DNA of 64,000 nt from Yersinia canariae (GTDB taxonomy: Bacteria; Pseudomonadota; Gammaproteobacteria; Enterobacterales; Enterobacteriaceae), in contig NZ_CP043727.1 in assembly GCF_009831415.1 (NCBI RefSeq), forward strand, positions 3,658,001-3,722,000. The letters run 5' to 3'. The translations under genes were made by a program, and so were the position numbers. A model generated the notes under the pieces. It saw only the letters and a program-made list of their open reading frames with translations, was not told where the DNA came from and made no database searches. Shown here one piece after another: positions 21,702 through 31,445 of the stretch (positions are counted from its first letter, which is position 1; each line of letters starts with the position of its first letter).

Positions 21702-22742
21702 ATGCAATATCATCGTATTCCCCACAGTTCATTAGAAGTAAGCCTGCTGGGTCTGGGCACCATGACTTTTGGTGAACAAAACAGTGAAGCCGATGCCCAT
21801 GCTCAACTGGATTATGCCGTTGCAGCCGGTATTAACTTGATAGATACCGCAGAAATGTACCCAGTCCCCCCAAAACCGGAAACTCAGGGGTTAACTGAGC
21901 AATACATTGGTAGCTGGATAAAAGCGCGCGGTAGCCGAGACAAAATAATTTTAGCCAGTAAAGTCTCCGGGCCATCACGCGGGAACGATAAGCCCATTCG
22001 CCCCAATATGGCACTGGATCGAAAAAACATCCGTATTGCGCTGGAAGACAGCCTCCGACGCCTAAATACAGATTATCTTGATATTTATCAGCTACATTGG
22101 CCGCAACGAGAAACCAATTGCTTTGGTAAATTGAACTATCGTTACAGTGAACAAACCGCAGTTGTCACCTTGCTCGAGACACTGGAAGCCCTAACCGAAC
22201 AGGTTCGCGCGGGTAAAATCCGCTACATTGGCGTCTCCAATGAAACGCCTTGGGGTGTAATGCGTTATCTGCAACTGGCAGAAAAGCATGATTTACCGCG
22301 TATTGTTTCGATTCAAAACCCCTACAGTTTGCTGAACCGCAGCTTTGAAGTAGGGTTGGCCGAGATAAGCCAACACGAGGGCGTAGAACTGCTGGCGTAT
22401 TCCAGCCTGGCATTCGGCACCCTGAGCGGCAAATACCTCAACGGCGCACAACCCGCCGGGGCGCGTAATACCTTATTCAGCCGATTCACTCGTTATACCG
22501 GGCCACAAGCCCAGCGAGCAATTGCTGAATATGTGGCGCTGGCAAAACATCATGGGCTGGATCCGGCACAGATGGCATTAGCTTTCGTCCGTCAGCAGCC
22601 ATTTGTTGCTAGCACATTGCTGGGCGCAACCTCGTTGGAACAACTGAAAAGTAATATTGATAGTCAGAATGTTGTGCTGGGCCAAGAAGTATTGAATGCA
22701 TTGGAAGAGATTCATACCCGATTTACCTTCCCTGCACCTTGA
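21702..22742 (+). CDS. tas: Aldo-keto reductase Tas
   Basis: An NADPH-dependent aldo-keto reductase of 346 residues (E. coli Tas 346). The N-terminus MQYHRIPHSSLEVSLLGLGT and DTAEMYPVPPKPET (with the catalytic aspartate and tyrosine) match Tas. The later barrel residues QLHWPQRETNCFGKL, with catalytic H, and the NADP-binding tail near LLGATSLEQLKSNI are also seen. In E. coli, extra Tas suppresses a tyrosine auxotrophy; its natural substrate is not settled. AAGGAAGG precedes the ATG. ygdR, which lies between ygdQ and tas in E. coli, is absent here. Confidence 0.95.
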   Translation: MQYHRIPHSSLEVSLLGLGTMTFGEQNSEADAHAQLDYAVAAGINLIDTAEMYPVPPKPETQGLTEQYIGSWIKARGSRDKIILASKVSGPSRGNDKPIRPNMALDRKNIRIALEDSLRRLNTDYLDIYQLHWPQRETNCFGKLNYRYSEQTAVVTLLETLEALTEQVRAGKIRYIGVSNETPWGVMRYLQLAEKHDLPRIVSIQNPYSLLNRSFEVGLAEISQHEGVELLAYSSLAFGTLSGKYLNGAQPAGARNTLFSRFTRYTGPQAQRAIAEYVALAKHHGLDPAQMALAFVRQQPFVASTLLGATSLEQLKSNIDSQNVVLGQEVLNALEEIHTRFTFPAP

Positions 22743-22765
22743 TTTCTACTTGACCCAAAGAGCAA

Positions 22766-22795
22766 AAAGGCCGCTGTGCGGCCTTTCGTTTATGT
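22766..22795. terminator. Bidirectional terminator between tas and lplT
   Basis: Perfect 9-bp stem AAAGGCCGC / GCGGCCTTT with a 3-nt loop (22766-22786). T-rich sequence follows on the plus strand and AAAAAGG precedes, giving U-rich ends for both converging transcripts. Confidence 0.85.
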
Positions 22796-22802
22796 TATCG
22801 GC

Positions 22803-24017
22803 TCATTGAGCCACTTTACGCCGCTGTTGCCGCCACTGCCAACCCCAGAGCAACGCTATCGCCAGAGCGAAAATCACGCCGAAACCAATCCCCACCGCCA
22901 CCACTGGCACACCGAGCTTCACCACCACGGAGAACAAGCCCAGCATCAGCAACATTGCCGTGTTTTCACCAAGGTTTTGCACCGCAATAGCATTACCCGC
23001 ACCGACACTATTTTTACCGCGTTCTTGCAGTAAAGCATTAAGCGGAACCACAAAGAAACCACCCAAAATCCCGATAATAATCAACAGCAAATAGGCCATC
23101 GGCATACTGTGTTGCAGGGCAAAAATCGCGACCGCAACACCAATCAATACCCCTGCCGGTAAACAACGTTTCACGGTTTTCAAGGTGACAAAACGGGCCG
23201 CAGCTCCCGCCCCGACGACAATCCCAATCGCCACCATAGCATTGAGCAGTGTGGGAGTGGCGTTATCTGTAATCCCAAGTGCAATTGGCACCCAGAGCAC
23301 CAGCAGGAAGCGCAATGTTACCCCCGCGCCCCAAAATAGGCTGGTTCCCGCCAGTGAGAAGCGGGTTTCGCCATCGCGCCATAAAATGCGACACGCCGTG
23401 AAGAAACTGCCCGTCATTGCCCGAGGTCGCCATGAATTACCTGACCTGGCGGCAGCTAACCTTGGGATGAACATATTCGCGACCACCGCAATGGCATAGA
23501 CCAACGCACACACGCCCAATGCCGCGCCCAGATGCCAATCAGCCAATATGCCGCCCGCAACCGACCCGAGTAAAATGGCGGCAATGGTTGAAGCCTCCAT
23601 CATGCCGTTGGCTTTCACCAACTGCTCACCGGAGGTGATTTCACCCAAAATGCCATATTTCGCTGGCGAATAAGCCGCAGCCCCTACCCCCACCAGGCTA
23701 TATCCCAAGAACGGATTGAAACCAAAACAGATAACCAGCGCGCCAGCCAGTTTCAAGCCGTTCGCCACCATCATGACCCGCCCCTTGGCAAAGCTGTCGG
23801 CAAATTGCCCAACAAACGGAGCCAGAATGATATAGGTCGCGACAAACGCCATTTGTAATATTGGCTGACTCCAGTCGGGATATAACTGCTGCTTAATTAA
23901 TGCCAATGTAGCAAAAAGCAGAGCATTATCACCAAACGCCGAGAAAAATTGCGCGCAGAGAACCGCGACCATCCCCTTGGATAATAACGGCTTATCGACT
24001 AATTCTTGCTGACTCAT
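22803..24017 (-). CDS. lplT: Lysophospholipid transporter LplT
   Basis: An MFS flippase that brings lysophospholipids across the inner membrane so Aas can re-acylate them. It has 404 residues (E. coli 397) and about twelve membrane helices. It opens [20 protein letters not shown] and contains [15 protein letters not shown]. The conserved partner aas overlaps its ATG by 4 bp. Order here is aas then lplT in map position, but transcription on the minus strand reads aas first, then lplT. Confidence 0.94.
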   Translation of the reverse strand: MSQQELVDKPLLSKGMVAVLCAQFFSAFGDNALLFATLALIKQQLYPDWSQPILQMAFVATYIILAPFVGQFADSFAKGRVMMVANGLKLAGALVICFGFNPFLGYSLVGVGAAAYSPAKYGILGEITSGEQLVKANGMMEASTIAAILLGSVAGGILADWHLGAALGVCALVYAIAVVANMFIPRLAAARSGNSWRPRAMTGSFFTACRILWRDGETRFSLAGTSLFWGAGVTLRFLLVLWVPIALGITDNATPTLLNAMVAIGIVVGAGAAARFVTLKTVKRCLPAGVLIGVAVAIFALQHSMPMAYLLLIIIGILGGFFVVPLNALLQERGKNSVGAGNAIAVQNLGENTAMLLMLGLFSVVVKLGVPVVAVGIGFGVIFALAIALLWGWQWRQQRRKVAQ

Positions 24018-26170
24018 GCGCTCATCTCCGGGTCTTCCGCCATCTTACTTAACGTCACAAAGTCAGGTTTGCCACTCCCCAGCAGAGGCAAGGCTTTCAC
24101 CACCCGAATATCACGCGGCACTGCCAATTCTGGCACACCACTTTCTCGGGCTGCTTTGACTAACTTTTCACGAGCCATTTCACTGTCAGTAGTAAACAAC
24201 ACCAGAGCTTCCCCTTTGGCGCTATCGGTTTTCGTTGCTGCCGCGTGTTGCCCTTCCGGCGAAACACGCAGTGCGAGCTGTTCAACACTCTCCAGTGATA
24301 CCATTTCTCCGGCTAATTTAGCAAAGCGCTTCATCCGGCCACGAATGGCGCAGTAGCCTTGTTCATCAATAGCCACAATATCACCAGTGTCATACCAGCC
24401 CATTTCCTGCTCGCCCTGAGCATTTTCAGCAGATGGCTGCTCCAGTATCCCCGGGTTTTCTACTCGCAAATAACCGCGCATAATATTAGGGCCACGTAAT
24501 TGTAAACGCCCGCCCTGTTCGATACCGGGCACCTGAATCAGCCGGGACTCCATCCCTGGCAGAATGCGGCCCACCGTATTCACTTTTGCCGCCATCGGCA
24601 CATTAATTGCCACGACAGGCGCACATTCAGTGACGCCATAACCTTCCAGAATACGAATCCCAAATTTGTCCTGCCAAATCTGTTTGGTGCTATCAGCTAA
24701 CTTTTCAGCGCCAGCCACCACATAACGCAAGCGGGCAAAATCATACGGATGAGCAAAGCGGGCATAGTTGCCAAGGAAAGTGGAGGTACCAAACAGCACC
24801 GTGCAGTTACGGTCGTACACCAGTTCAGGGACGACCCGATAATGTAGGGGACTGGGGTAAAGAAATACGCGGCTGCCAGTCATCAGCGGTGTAAATAACC
24901 CCACCGTCAGGCCAAAAGCATGGAACAGCGGCAGTGACGACATAAAACGGTCACGCGGTGTGAAATCCGCAATGGTGCGGATCTGCTCGACGTTTGCCAA
25001 TAAACTGGCGTGTGAATGCACCACACCTTTAGGATTACCCTCTGAGCCAGAAGTAAATAAAATCAACGCGCTGTCATCTGCCTGTTGTGGCGTCATTGCT
25101 CGACGAGGGGAAAATAAATGGAATAAAATCCATAACTTATCAGCCAACGTGACCGTATCTTTTAAATCTTCCAGATAGACCCAATTGGCCTCAGTAACCT
25201 GTTCAGGTAAATGTGTCAGTTTGCCTTTTTCCAAGAACTGCCGTGAGGTCACGATAGTCTTTAAAGAAGCCGCAGTAATAGCACTTTTCAGACCCTTAGC
25301 ACCCGAAGTGTAATTAAGCAGCGCCGGGATGCGCCCCCGGAGCGTGGCACCGAAAATCGCCGCAGCCGTGATAGTGGCATTGGGCAAAAGCATCCCAACA
25401 TGCTCTCCCCGAGCAGTAAAACGTTGCAAAATACGGCTGACACCTAAGATTTTCTTTAGCAGCGTTTGATAGCTGTCTTCCTTAAAGGAAATGTCTTCGA
25501 TGCAAGGCTTTAAACGGCCATAGCGCGTTTGTGCTGATAACAGCGCTTCAAATAATGTTTCTCGTGGCACGATAGCCATGCGTGCTGCCATCATAATGGC
25601 GTGTAAGCGCTCACCTGCCAGCACTCGGCGGTCACGGGCACGTGGCGCTCGCGGCATCGGTAAAGTGGTTGCGGGCAGCACATGAATACTGATTTTTGGG
25701 AACCAACGGACTTTTAGGACATCCCCCAATCGCCCAAAACGTGTAAATTCAGGCCCTTCCAGACGGATAGGAACAACAGCAGCCCCTGATTTCGCAGCAA
25801 CAAAGGCTGCGCCATCATAGATTTTCATTAATGAACCGGTGACGGTGATTCGCCCCTCAGGGAATATCACCACTGGTCTGCCCTGTTCGACCATTCTGAC
25901 CAAATGTTTGATTGCCATGGGCTTGGTAGGATCAAGCGCAACAAAATCCACATACTGCCGCAACCAGCGCATATACCAGCTTTCAGTAATGTTGGAGTAG
26001 ACAGCAAACACCGGTTTTATTGGGAGAAACAGCGCTAACAGAGCACCATCAAGGAAAGAGACATGATTGGGCGTAATAATCAGTTTTGGGTGCGAAAACT
26101 GGTCAGTAATGCCATCAATGGTGACGCGAAATAATCCACGAAAAAGAGTACGCAACAAGCGATAAGCCAT
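24014..26170 (-). CDS. aas: Bifunctional 2-acylglycerophosphoethanolamine acyltransferase / acyl-ACP synthetase
   Basis: Re-acylates lysophosphatidylethanolamine in the inner membrane, using acyl groups activated on bound ACP. From the chosen start it has 718 residues (E. coli 719). The N-terminal acyltransferase has NHVSFLD with H36 and D41 (HX4D) and [13 protein letters not shown]. The C-terminal AMP-binding synthetase has [29 protein letters not shown] and GWYDTGDI. The frame opens at a TTG at 26191, but ATG 26170 gives the length and N-terminus expected. It overlaps lplT by 4 bp. Confidence 0.95.
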   Translation of the reverse strand: MAYRLLRTLFRGLFRVTIDGITDQFSHPKLIITPNHVSFLDGALLALFLPIKPVFAVYSNITESWYMRWLRQYVDFVALDPTKPMAIKHLVRMVEQGRPVVIFPEGRITVTGSLMKIYDGAAFVAAKSGAAVVPIRLEGPEFTRFGRLGDVLKVRWFPKISIHVLPATTLPMPRAPRARDRRVLAGERLHAIMMAARMAIVPRETLFEALLSAQTRYGRLKPCIEDISFKEDSYQTLLKKILGVSRILQRFTARGEHVGMLLPNATITAAAIFGATLRGRIPALLNYTSGAKGLKSAITAASLKTIVTSRQFLEKGKLTHLPEQVTEANWVYLEDLKDTVTLADKLWILFHLFSPRRAMTPQQADDSALILFTSGSEGNPKGVVHSHASLLANVEQIRTIADFTPRDRFMSSLPLFHAFGLTVGLFTPLMTGSRVFLYPSPLHYRVVPELVYDRNCTVLFGTSTFLGNYARFAHPYDFARLRYVVAGAEKLADSTKQIWQDKFGIRILEGYGVTECAPVVAINVPMAAKVNTVGRILPGMESRLIQVPGIEQGGRLQLRGPNIMRGYLRVENPGILEQPSAENAQGEQEMGWYDTGDIVAIDEQGYCAIRGRMKRFAKLAGEMVSLESVEQLALRVSPEGQHAAATKTDSAKGEALVLFTTDSEMAREKLVKAARESGVPELAVPRDIRVVKALPLLGSGKPDFVTLSKMAEDPEMSA

Positions 26171-26274
26171 GTCTGTTTCTCTATAAGCCAATGAATATGA
26201 AAAGAACAGGATACTATAATAATGGCTGATTTATCTGTAAGAGGAGGCCGATAATGGGGAGGAAAAAGACAAAT

Positions 26275-26370
26275 AAAAAAAAACCTACGCATCTGCGTAG
26301 GTCGGTGCAAATAAAAAACTGGCTTTAACACACAGCGTATGTTGATTATTCACCAATTAATACCTCTGGG
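26275..26370 (-). ncRNA. omrA: OmrA/OmrB-type small regulatory RNA
   Basis: The minus strand reads CCCAGAGGTATTAATTGGTG at the 5' end, nearly identical to the conserved target-pairing 5' end of E. coli OmrA/OmrB. It closes with the hairpin ACCTACGCA / TGCGTAGGT (26283-26302) and a U-run (26275-26282), also very like Omr. Length is about 96 nt. Location beside aas on the galR side matches E. coli omrAB, but only one copy is present. A plausible -10 (TACAGT) lies 7-12 nt before the first C. In E. coli these RNAs are activated by OmpR and repress outer-membrane protein and curli regulator mRNAs with Hfq. Similarity is recalled, not computed. Confidence 0.87.
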
Positions 26371-26494
26371 ATCACTACTGTATCCGTTTGTGTGAAACCT
26401 CAGCCAGCAGGCAATCGCAACATTTACGTGCAAAGTGTAACCAGGAGTGAACATTGTCAGTAAGCCGAAAAGGTTTGTAATTCATTGCAGTACA
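26371..26494 (-). promoter_or_regulatory. omr promoter region and bisC 3' flank
   Basis: Between the bisC stop and the sRNA start. TACAGT at about 26377-26382 is placed as the -10. Upstream elements such as GTAAATGTTGC resemble OmpR half-sites loosely. No gene is seen. Confidence 0.4.
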
Positions 26495-28753
26495 TTAGTA
26501 CAGCGCCACCTCAACTAAGCAGCTCATCGCATTCGGGCCTTGAGTCAAACGAGAAGTCCCAATATCCAATGTCAAGACATTCGGGTTACCAGATTGCTCA
26601 ACTTGATGTTGTTTGCTACCAAAGCCGGGATCAAACCATGCCCCCGTTGCCATCAAAACCACACCCCGGGTGACACCATCAGTAATGCGCACCCCCGCCA
26701 GACAATTACCGCGCAAATTACTCACTTTCACTTGGCTGCCTTCAGTAATTGCACGGCTGGCCGCATCTTGTGGATGCATAAAGAGCGTTTCGCGACCTGC
26801 AGTTTTATTCCCCTGCGCCAATGGCGCCGGATCAAGCTGGCTATGCAAGCGATCACTCGGCTGAATAGAGATCAAATGCAGCGGCCACTGCTCTGCCTGC
26901 GGTGCTCCCAGCCATTCAACCGGGGGTTTCCATTGTGCATGCGGGGCAAAATCCTCATATTGATAGCTGGCGATTTTTTCACTGAATAATTCAATTTTGC
27001 CACTCGGTGTCTGAAGTGGATTAACCTGAGGGTCGGCGCGGAAAGCATCAAAGAAAACAAACTCTTTCTGCGGGGCCGGTAAATCCACATGACCCCGTTG
27101 CCAGAATGTATCAAAATCAGGCCACTCCACTCCATGGGGCAATTGCGCAGCACCGCACTCTTGATAGATATGCTTGATCCACGCCATTTCATCTCGCCCC
27201 TCAGTAAAGGTATCGCGATAACCTAGCCGCTCAGCCAAATCGGCGAAAATATCAAAATCGTGCCGTGCTTGATGTTGTGGCGCAATCGCCTGATGCATTG
27301 CTAATACATAGCGATCCCGTGACGAGCCCCCAATATCATTGCGCTCCAGCGAGCTGGTTACCGGCAACACGATATCGGCCATTTTAGCCGCGGGTGTCCA
27401 CCAGATATCTTGCACAATCACGGTATCGGGTTTTTGCCAACCCTCCACCAGCCGGTTCAATTGCTGATGATGGTGAAAAGGATTCCCGCCCGCCCAATGC
27501 ACCAGATGAATATCTGGATAGGTATGGGTTTCCCCCTGAAATTGATAAGGCTGCCCCGGCTGCAGCAACATGTCACAAATACGCGCGACGGGAATAGCCA
27601 ATCCTGATGGATTTTTCCCCACCGGCATACTCGGCCCGGGGGTATCAATTCGTGGATTACCGACACCATTCATTGAGCCGTGACCAAAGGAGAAACCGCC
27701 GCCCGGCAAGCCGACTTGCCCTAACATGGCGGATAGCGCGATGACCATCCAGTAGGGTTGCTCACCGCGGTGGGCGCGCTGAACTGAATAGGAACAGGTC
27801 ATAAAGCTGCGCACACCAATAAGTTGCTGTGCTAACTGGCTAATTCTTGCCGCCGGGATACCGGTAATCTCACTGGCCCAGTCGGGTGTTTTCGCTATGC
27901 CGTCATTCACCCCGCGAATGTAATCAGCCAATTGCTCATAACCCACACAGTGGCTAGCCAGGAAAGCCTTATCTTCGCCGCCAACCCGCTGAATTTCATA
28001 CGCCAGCGCCAGCATCAATGCCACATCAGTATTCGGGCGAATGGGGATCCATTCCGCATTCACAAAGTCTGGGCAATCATCTCGCATCGGGCTGATGTTA
28101 ATCACCGGAGTGCCTTTTTGTACCAATTTCTCCAGCCAAGGTTTTAATGAATGTTCAGCCGAGCCACCAGACGATACTTGAGCATTTTTCAGTGCCAGCC
28201 CACCAAATGCGATAAACAGTTCGCAGTGCTCCACCACACTTGGCCAAGAGGTCACCCTGCCAGTCAGTGGGCTAAAAGTCCCTATCACATACGGCAAGAA
28301 AAACTGCGCCGAACCCCAACTGTAGTTACCGAGTTGGTCAACACCACCACCGCCACTGAAATAAAAACGCCGGACTAATGAACGGGCGTGATGTAAACGC
28401 CCAGCAGAAGACCAGCCATAGGAGCCAGTAAATAGCCCTGAAGGGCCATATTTATCTCGGACACGGCGATTCTCTTGCGCGACTAAATCCAGCGCGACAT
28501 CCCAGTCCACTTCAACAAAATCTTCCCGTCCACGTAAAGTTCGATCACTTTTTTCCCGCTGCTGCAACCACGAACGGCGCACCGCCGGTTTACGAATACG
28601 TTTATCGGAATACACCATTGGGGTAATTGAATCCAATAGCGGTGAAGGATTGGGGTCATCGGCAAACGGCTCGCAGCGGATTAATTTGCCATCTTCAACG
28701 ACTGCAGTGTAAGCGCCCCAGTGGGCAAGCTGGGGGTAACGGGTGATGGACAT
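26495..28753 (-). CDS. bisC: BisC/TorZ-type molybdenum oxidoreductase, probably biotin sulfoxide reductase
   Basis: A DMSO-reductase family enzyme of about 752 residues that binds bis-MGD. GSYGWSSAGRLHHARS holds the likely serine Mo ligand (S121 counting from the TTG at 28768). WAGGNPFHHHQQLNRL and VLPVTSSLERND are standard cofactor-domain blocks. There is no Tat signal and no N-terminal Fe-S cysteines, so a cytoplasmic BisC (biotin or methionine sulfoxide reduction) fits better than periplasmic TorA/TorZ/DmsA. ATG 28753 is preferred over the TTG at 28768. The gene lies between the omr sRNA and galR, where E. coli has none. Exact substrate is uncertain. Confidence 0.85.
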   Translation of the reverse strand: MSITRYPQLAHWGAYTAVVEDGKLIRCEPFADDPNPSPLLDSITPMVYSDKRIRKPAVRRSWLQQREKSDRTLRGREDFVEVDWDVALDLVAQENRRVRDKYGPSGLFTGSYGWSSAGRLHHARSLVRRFYFSGGGGVDQLGNYSWGSAQFFLPYVIGTFSPLTGRVTSWPSVVEHCELFIAFGGLALKNAQVSSGGSAEHSLKPWLEKLVQKGTPVINISPMRDDCPDFVNAEWIPIRPNTDVALMLALAYEIQRVGGEDKAFLASHCVGYEQLADYIRGVNDGIAKTPDWASEITGIPAARISQLAQQLIGVRSFMTCSYSVQRAHRGEQPYWMVIALSAMLGQVGLPGGGFSFGHGSMNGVGNPRIDTPGPSMPVGKNPSGLAIPVARICDMLLQPGQPYQFQGETHTYPDIHLVHWAGGNPFHHHQQLNRLVEGWQKPDTVIVQDIWWTPAAKMADIVLPVTSSLERNDIGGSSRDRYVLAMHQAIAPQHQARHDFDIFADLAERLGYRDTFTEGRDEMAWIKHIYQECGAAQLPHGVEWPDFDTFWQRGHVDLPAPQKEFVFFDAFRADPQVNPLQTPSGKIELFSEKIASYQYEDFAPHAQWKPPVEWLGAPQAEQWPLHLISIQPSDRLHSQLDPAPLAQGNKTAGRETLFMHPQDAASRAITEGSQVKVSNLRGNCLAGVRITDGVTRGVVLMATGAWFDPGFGSKQHQVEQSGNPNVLTLDIGTSRLTQGPNAMSCLVEVALY

Positions 28754-28944
28754 GGCTATCTCAGACAATTAAATAGATCATAAAAGTAACATTTACCCGG
28801 CAATATGCCCAAAGCACAATTTTGACTAAACATAATCGTTTTAGACTAAGCGGGCGGGCGCTGATGTGTTGTTCTGTGGTTTTTTCTCGCCAAGTTGCGA
28901 TCATCCCCCCTTGCGGACAGCTTCGTTTTCCGCAAAACTGAGTG

Positions 28945-28960
28945 ATGTAAGCGATTACCC
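28945..28960 (+). promoter_or_regulatory. GalR-type operator upstream of galR
   Basis: ATGTAAGCGATTACCC matches the gal operator palindrome GTGTAANCGNTTACAC with mismatches only near the ends, including the central CG. It lies 20 bp before the galR ATG, so negative autoregulation is the likely meaning. It may also affect the divergent bisC gene. Confidence 0.6.
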
Positions 28961-28980
28961 TGAAAATCTCTGGAAGAAAA

Positions 28981-29997
28981 ATGGCCACTATTAAGGATGT
29001 TGCCAAGCTGGCGGGTGTTTCCGTCGCGACGGTATCTCGTGTTATCAATAATTCGCCCAAGGCCAGTGAAACATCAAGAAAGGCAGTATGTAACGCCATG
29101 GAGCAGTTACAATACCACCCAAATGCCAATGCTCGGGCGCTGGCTCAACAATCGACAGAAACCGTGGGTATGATTGTTTCTGATGTATCAGACCCTTTCT
29201 TTGGCTCTATGGTCAAAGCGGTTGAGCAAGTAGCTTATGCCACCGGTAATTTTCTGTTAATTGGTAACGGTTACCATGACGAGGAAAAAGAGCGGCAGGC
29301 GATCGAACAATTGATTCGCCATCGCTGCGCTGCGCTGGTCGTTCATGCTAAAAAATTATCTGACGAAGAATTGACGTCATTAATGGTGCAGATCCCCGGT
29401 ATGGTGTTGATTAACCGCACATTACCGGGCTTCGAAACTCGCTGTGTTGCACTCGATGATCGTTATGGTGCCTGGCTGGCAACCCGCCATCTGATTCAGC
29501 AAGGGCATAAACGAATAGCAATTATTTGCTCCAATCATCAAATTTCTGATGCCACCGATCGCCTACAAGGTTATCTGGATGCTCTGGAAGAGTTTGGTAT
29601 TCAGGTTGATGACCGCTTAATTTCCTACGGTACGCCGGATGAAATCGGCGGCGAACAAGCTATGACCGACTTACTTGGCCGAGGCAGAAACTTCACTGCG
29701 GTCACTTGTTATAATGATTCCATGGCCGCTGGAGCATTGTCGGTGCTCAGTGATAACAGTATCGAAGTGCCGCAAGAGATCTCACTGATCGGTTTTGACG
29801 ATGTATTGATCTCCCGTTATCTGCGCCCCCGGCTGACCACCATTCGCTACCCGGTGGTGGCGATGGCGACACAGGCGGCTGAATTGGCATTGGCACTTGC
29901 CAACAACACGCCACTGCCCGAAATCACCAATATGTTCAGCCCAACACTGGTGCGACGCCATTCTGTCGCCAGCCTACAAACACCAACAGATGGCTGA
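28981..29997 (+). CDS. galR: Galactose operon repressor GalR
   Basis: A LacI-family repressor of galactose uptake and use, released by galactose. It has 338 residues. The N-terminal HTH and hinge, MATIKDVAKLAGVSVATVSR to NANARALAQQ, are almost identical to E. coli GalR. The sugar-binding domain contains VSDPFFGSMVKAVEQVAY and ISLIGFDDVLISRYLRP. The gene sits divergent to bisC and 18 bp from the lysA end, in the conserved galR-lysA-lysR arrangement. Confidence 0.95.
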   Translation: MATIKDVAKLAGVSVATVSRVINNSPKASETSRKAVCNAMEQLQYHPNANARALAQQSTETVGMIVSDVSDPFFGSMVKAVEQVAYATGNFLLIGNGYHDEEKERQAIEQLIRHRCAALVVHAKKLSDEELTSLMVQIPGMVLINRTLPGFETRCVALDDRYGAWLATRHLIQQGHKRIAIICSNHQISDATDRLQGYLDALEEFGIQVDDRLISYGTPDEIGGEQAMTDLLGRGRNFTAVTCYNDSMAAGALSVLSDNSIEVPQEISLIGFDDVLISRYLRPRLTTIRYPVVAMATQAAELALALANNTPLPEITNMFSPTLVRRHSVASLQTPTDG

Positions 29998-30015
29998 GGC
30001 GTTGGCTTTCTATCA

Positions 30016-31278
30016 TTAAAGCAACTCTAATGCGATAAGCTCTTCGATAGTTTGGCGGCGGCGGATTAAGCGCGGCTGCCCCTGCTCGAATAAGACCTCC
30101 GGTAATAATGGGCGGCTATTATAGTTTGAAGACATGGATGCGCCATAAGCCCCGGTGTCGTGGAATACCAGATAATCGCCAATTTTGGTGGCTGGCAATG
30201 CACGGGTCTCTAATCCGCCCCCCGCTTCCTGAGTAAACACATCGCCTGACTCGCAAAGTGGGCCGGCAACAACAGTATCAATCAGCGGTTCAGCAGCAAG
30301 TGAGCGCCCGTCAGCTGGCAATAATGAAATATGGTGATAACTGCCGTACATCGCGGGCCGCATCAAATCATTAAAGCCGGCATCCACCAAAACATAGTGC
30401 CGACGCCCCATATTTTTCACCGCCCGAACTTGCGCGATTAACACACCCGATTCCGCCACCAGGAAGCGGCCGGGTTCAATTTCAAGACTGATTGGGTGGC
30501 CAAAATGTGCGGCAATTCGCTCACGGGCGCTGTTCCATAAGCCGTAATAATGCTCGGTATCAATCTCATCATCGCCAAATTGATACGGAATAGACAACCC
30601 GCCACCGGCGGAAATAGCACTGATATCCTGCCCCAGAGAGATAACCTGTGCCACCATGGCATCGCAGACCTGTTCCAGATGTTGATAATCAACACCGGAG
30701 CCAATATGCATATGGATGCCCACCAGTGTTAAGCCATATTTCTGAATTTTATCAATAGCTTGCGGCAAATCTTCATGCCAAATACCGTGTTTGCTGTTTT
30801 CACCGCCGGTATTGGTTTTCTGACTGTGCCCATGTCCAAAACCTGGATTGACGCGCAACCAAACCGGGTGACCGGGCGCATGTTGCCCCAGTTGGTCGAG
30901 CATGTCGATGGAACCCGCATTCACGGGAATGTTTAATTCTGTCACCCGCAGTAATGTGGCCTGATCCAGTAAATCTGCTGTGAAAACAATCTCAGCAGGC
31001 TCTTGTCCCGGTTGAAAACCGGCCTGTAGTGCGCGCTCAATCTCACCCAACGATACCGAGTCGACTTTAACCCCTTGTTCGCGCATCAAACGCAAAATAT
31101 GAATATTTGAACATGCTTTCTGCGCAAAACGGATCACATCAAAATGGCGTAATTGATTGATCTTTTGGCTAATAATATCACCATCATAAGCCCAAACCGG
31201 GCAGCCAAAACGCTCAGGCAAGGCAATGAGATTGTGGGCAGTCAGTGCCGTAGAGGTATCGTTAAGTGCGCGCGGCAT
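30016..31278 (-). CDS. lysA: Diaminopimelate decarboxylase
   Basis: Last step of lysine synthesis: meso-diaminopimelate to lysine plus CO2, PLP-dependent. It has 420 residues (E. coli 420). The PLP lysine is K54 in FAQKACSN; HMHIGSG and the glycine-rich SAGGGLSIP bind cofactor; CESGDVF supplies the cysteine across the dimer. The divergent lysR lies 167 bp away, the classic activator arrangement. Confidence 0.97.
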   Translation of the reverse strand: MPRALNDTSTALTAHNLIALPERFGCPVWAYDGDIISQKINQLRHFDVIRFAQKACSNIHILRLMREQGVKVDSVSLGEIERALQAGFQPGQEPAEIVFTADLLDQATLLRVTELNIPVNAGSIDMLDQLGQHAPGHPVWLRVNPGFGHGHSQKTNTGGENSKHGIWHEDLPQAIDKIQKYGLTLVGIHMHIGSGVDYQHLEQVCDAMVAQVISLGQDISAISAGGGLSIPYQFGDDEIDTEHYYGLWNSARERIAAHFGHPISLEIEPGRFLVAESGVLIAQVRAVKNMGRRHYVLVDAGFNDLMRPAMYGSYHHISLLPADGRSLAAEPLIDTVVAGPLCESGDVFTQEAGGGLETRALPATKIGDYLVFHDTGAYGASMSSNYNSRPLLPEVLFEQGQPRLIRRRQTIEELIALELL

Positions 31279-31445
31279 AAGTCTTTCCTAATAATGGGTG
31301 AGCAAAATAATGGGCGAAAATAACGGTTTCGCTGATGGGTTATTATTAACAACAGAGTGGTTGTTAGGAAAATATCTATTTACCCTTAGTCTATTCATTT
31401 ATGATATGGGTTAGATGACTTTTTCACCACCGCAGGAGCGCTGTG

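Noticed and set aside
26371..26494. Second tandem omr copy
   Set aside because: The spacer lacks another CCCAGAGG start and any second hairpin with U-run.
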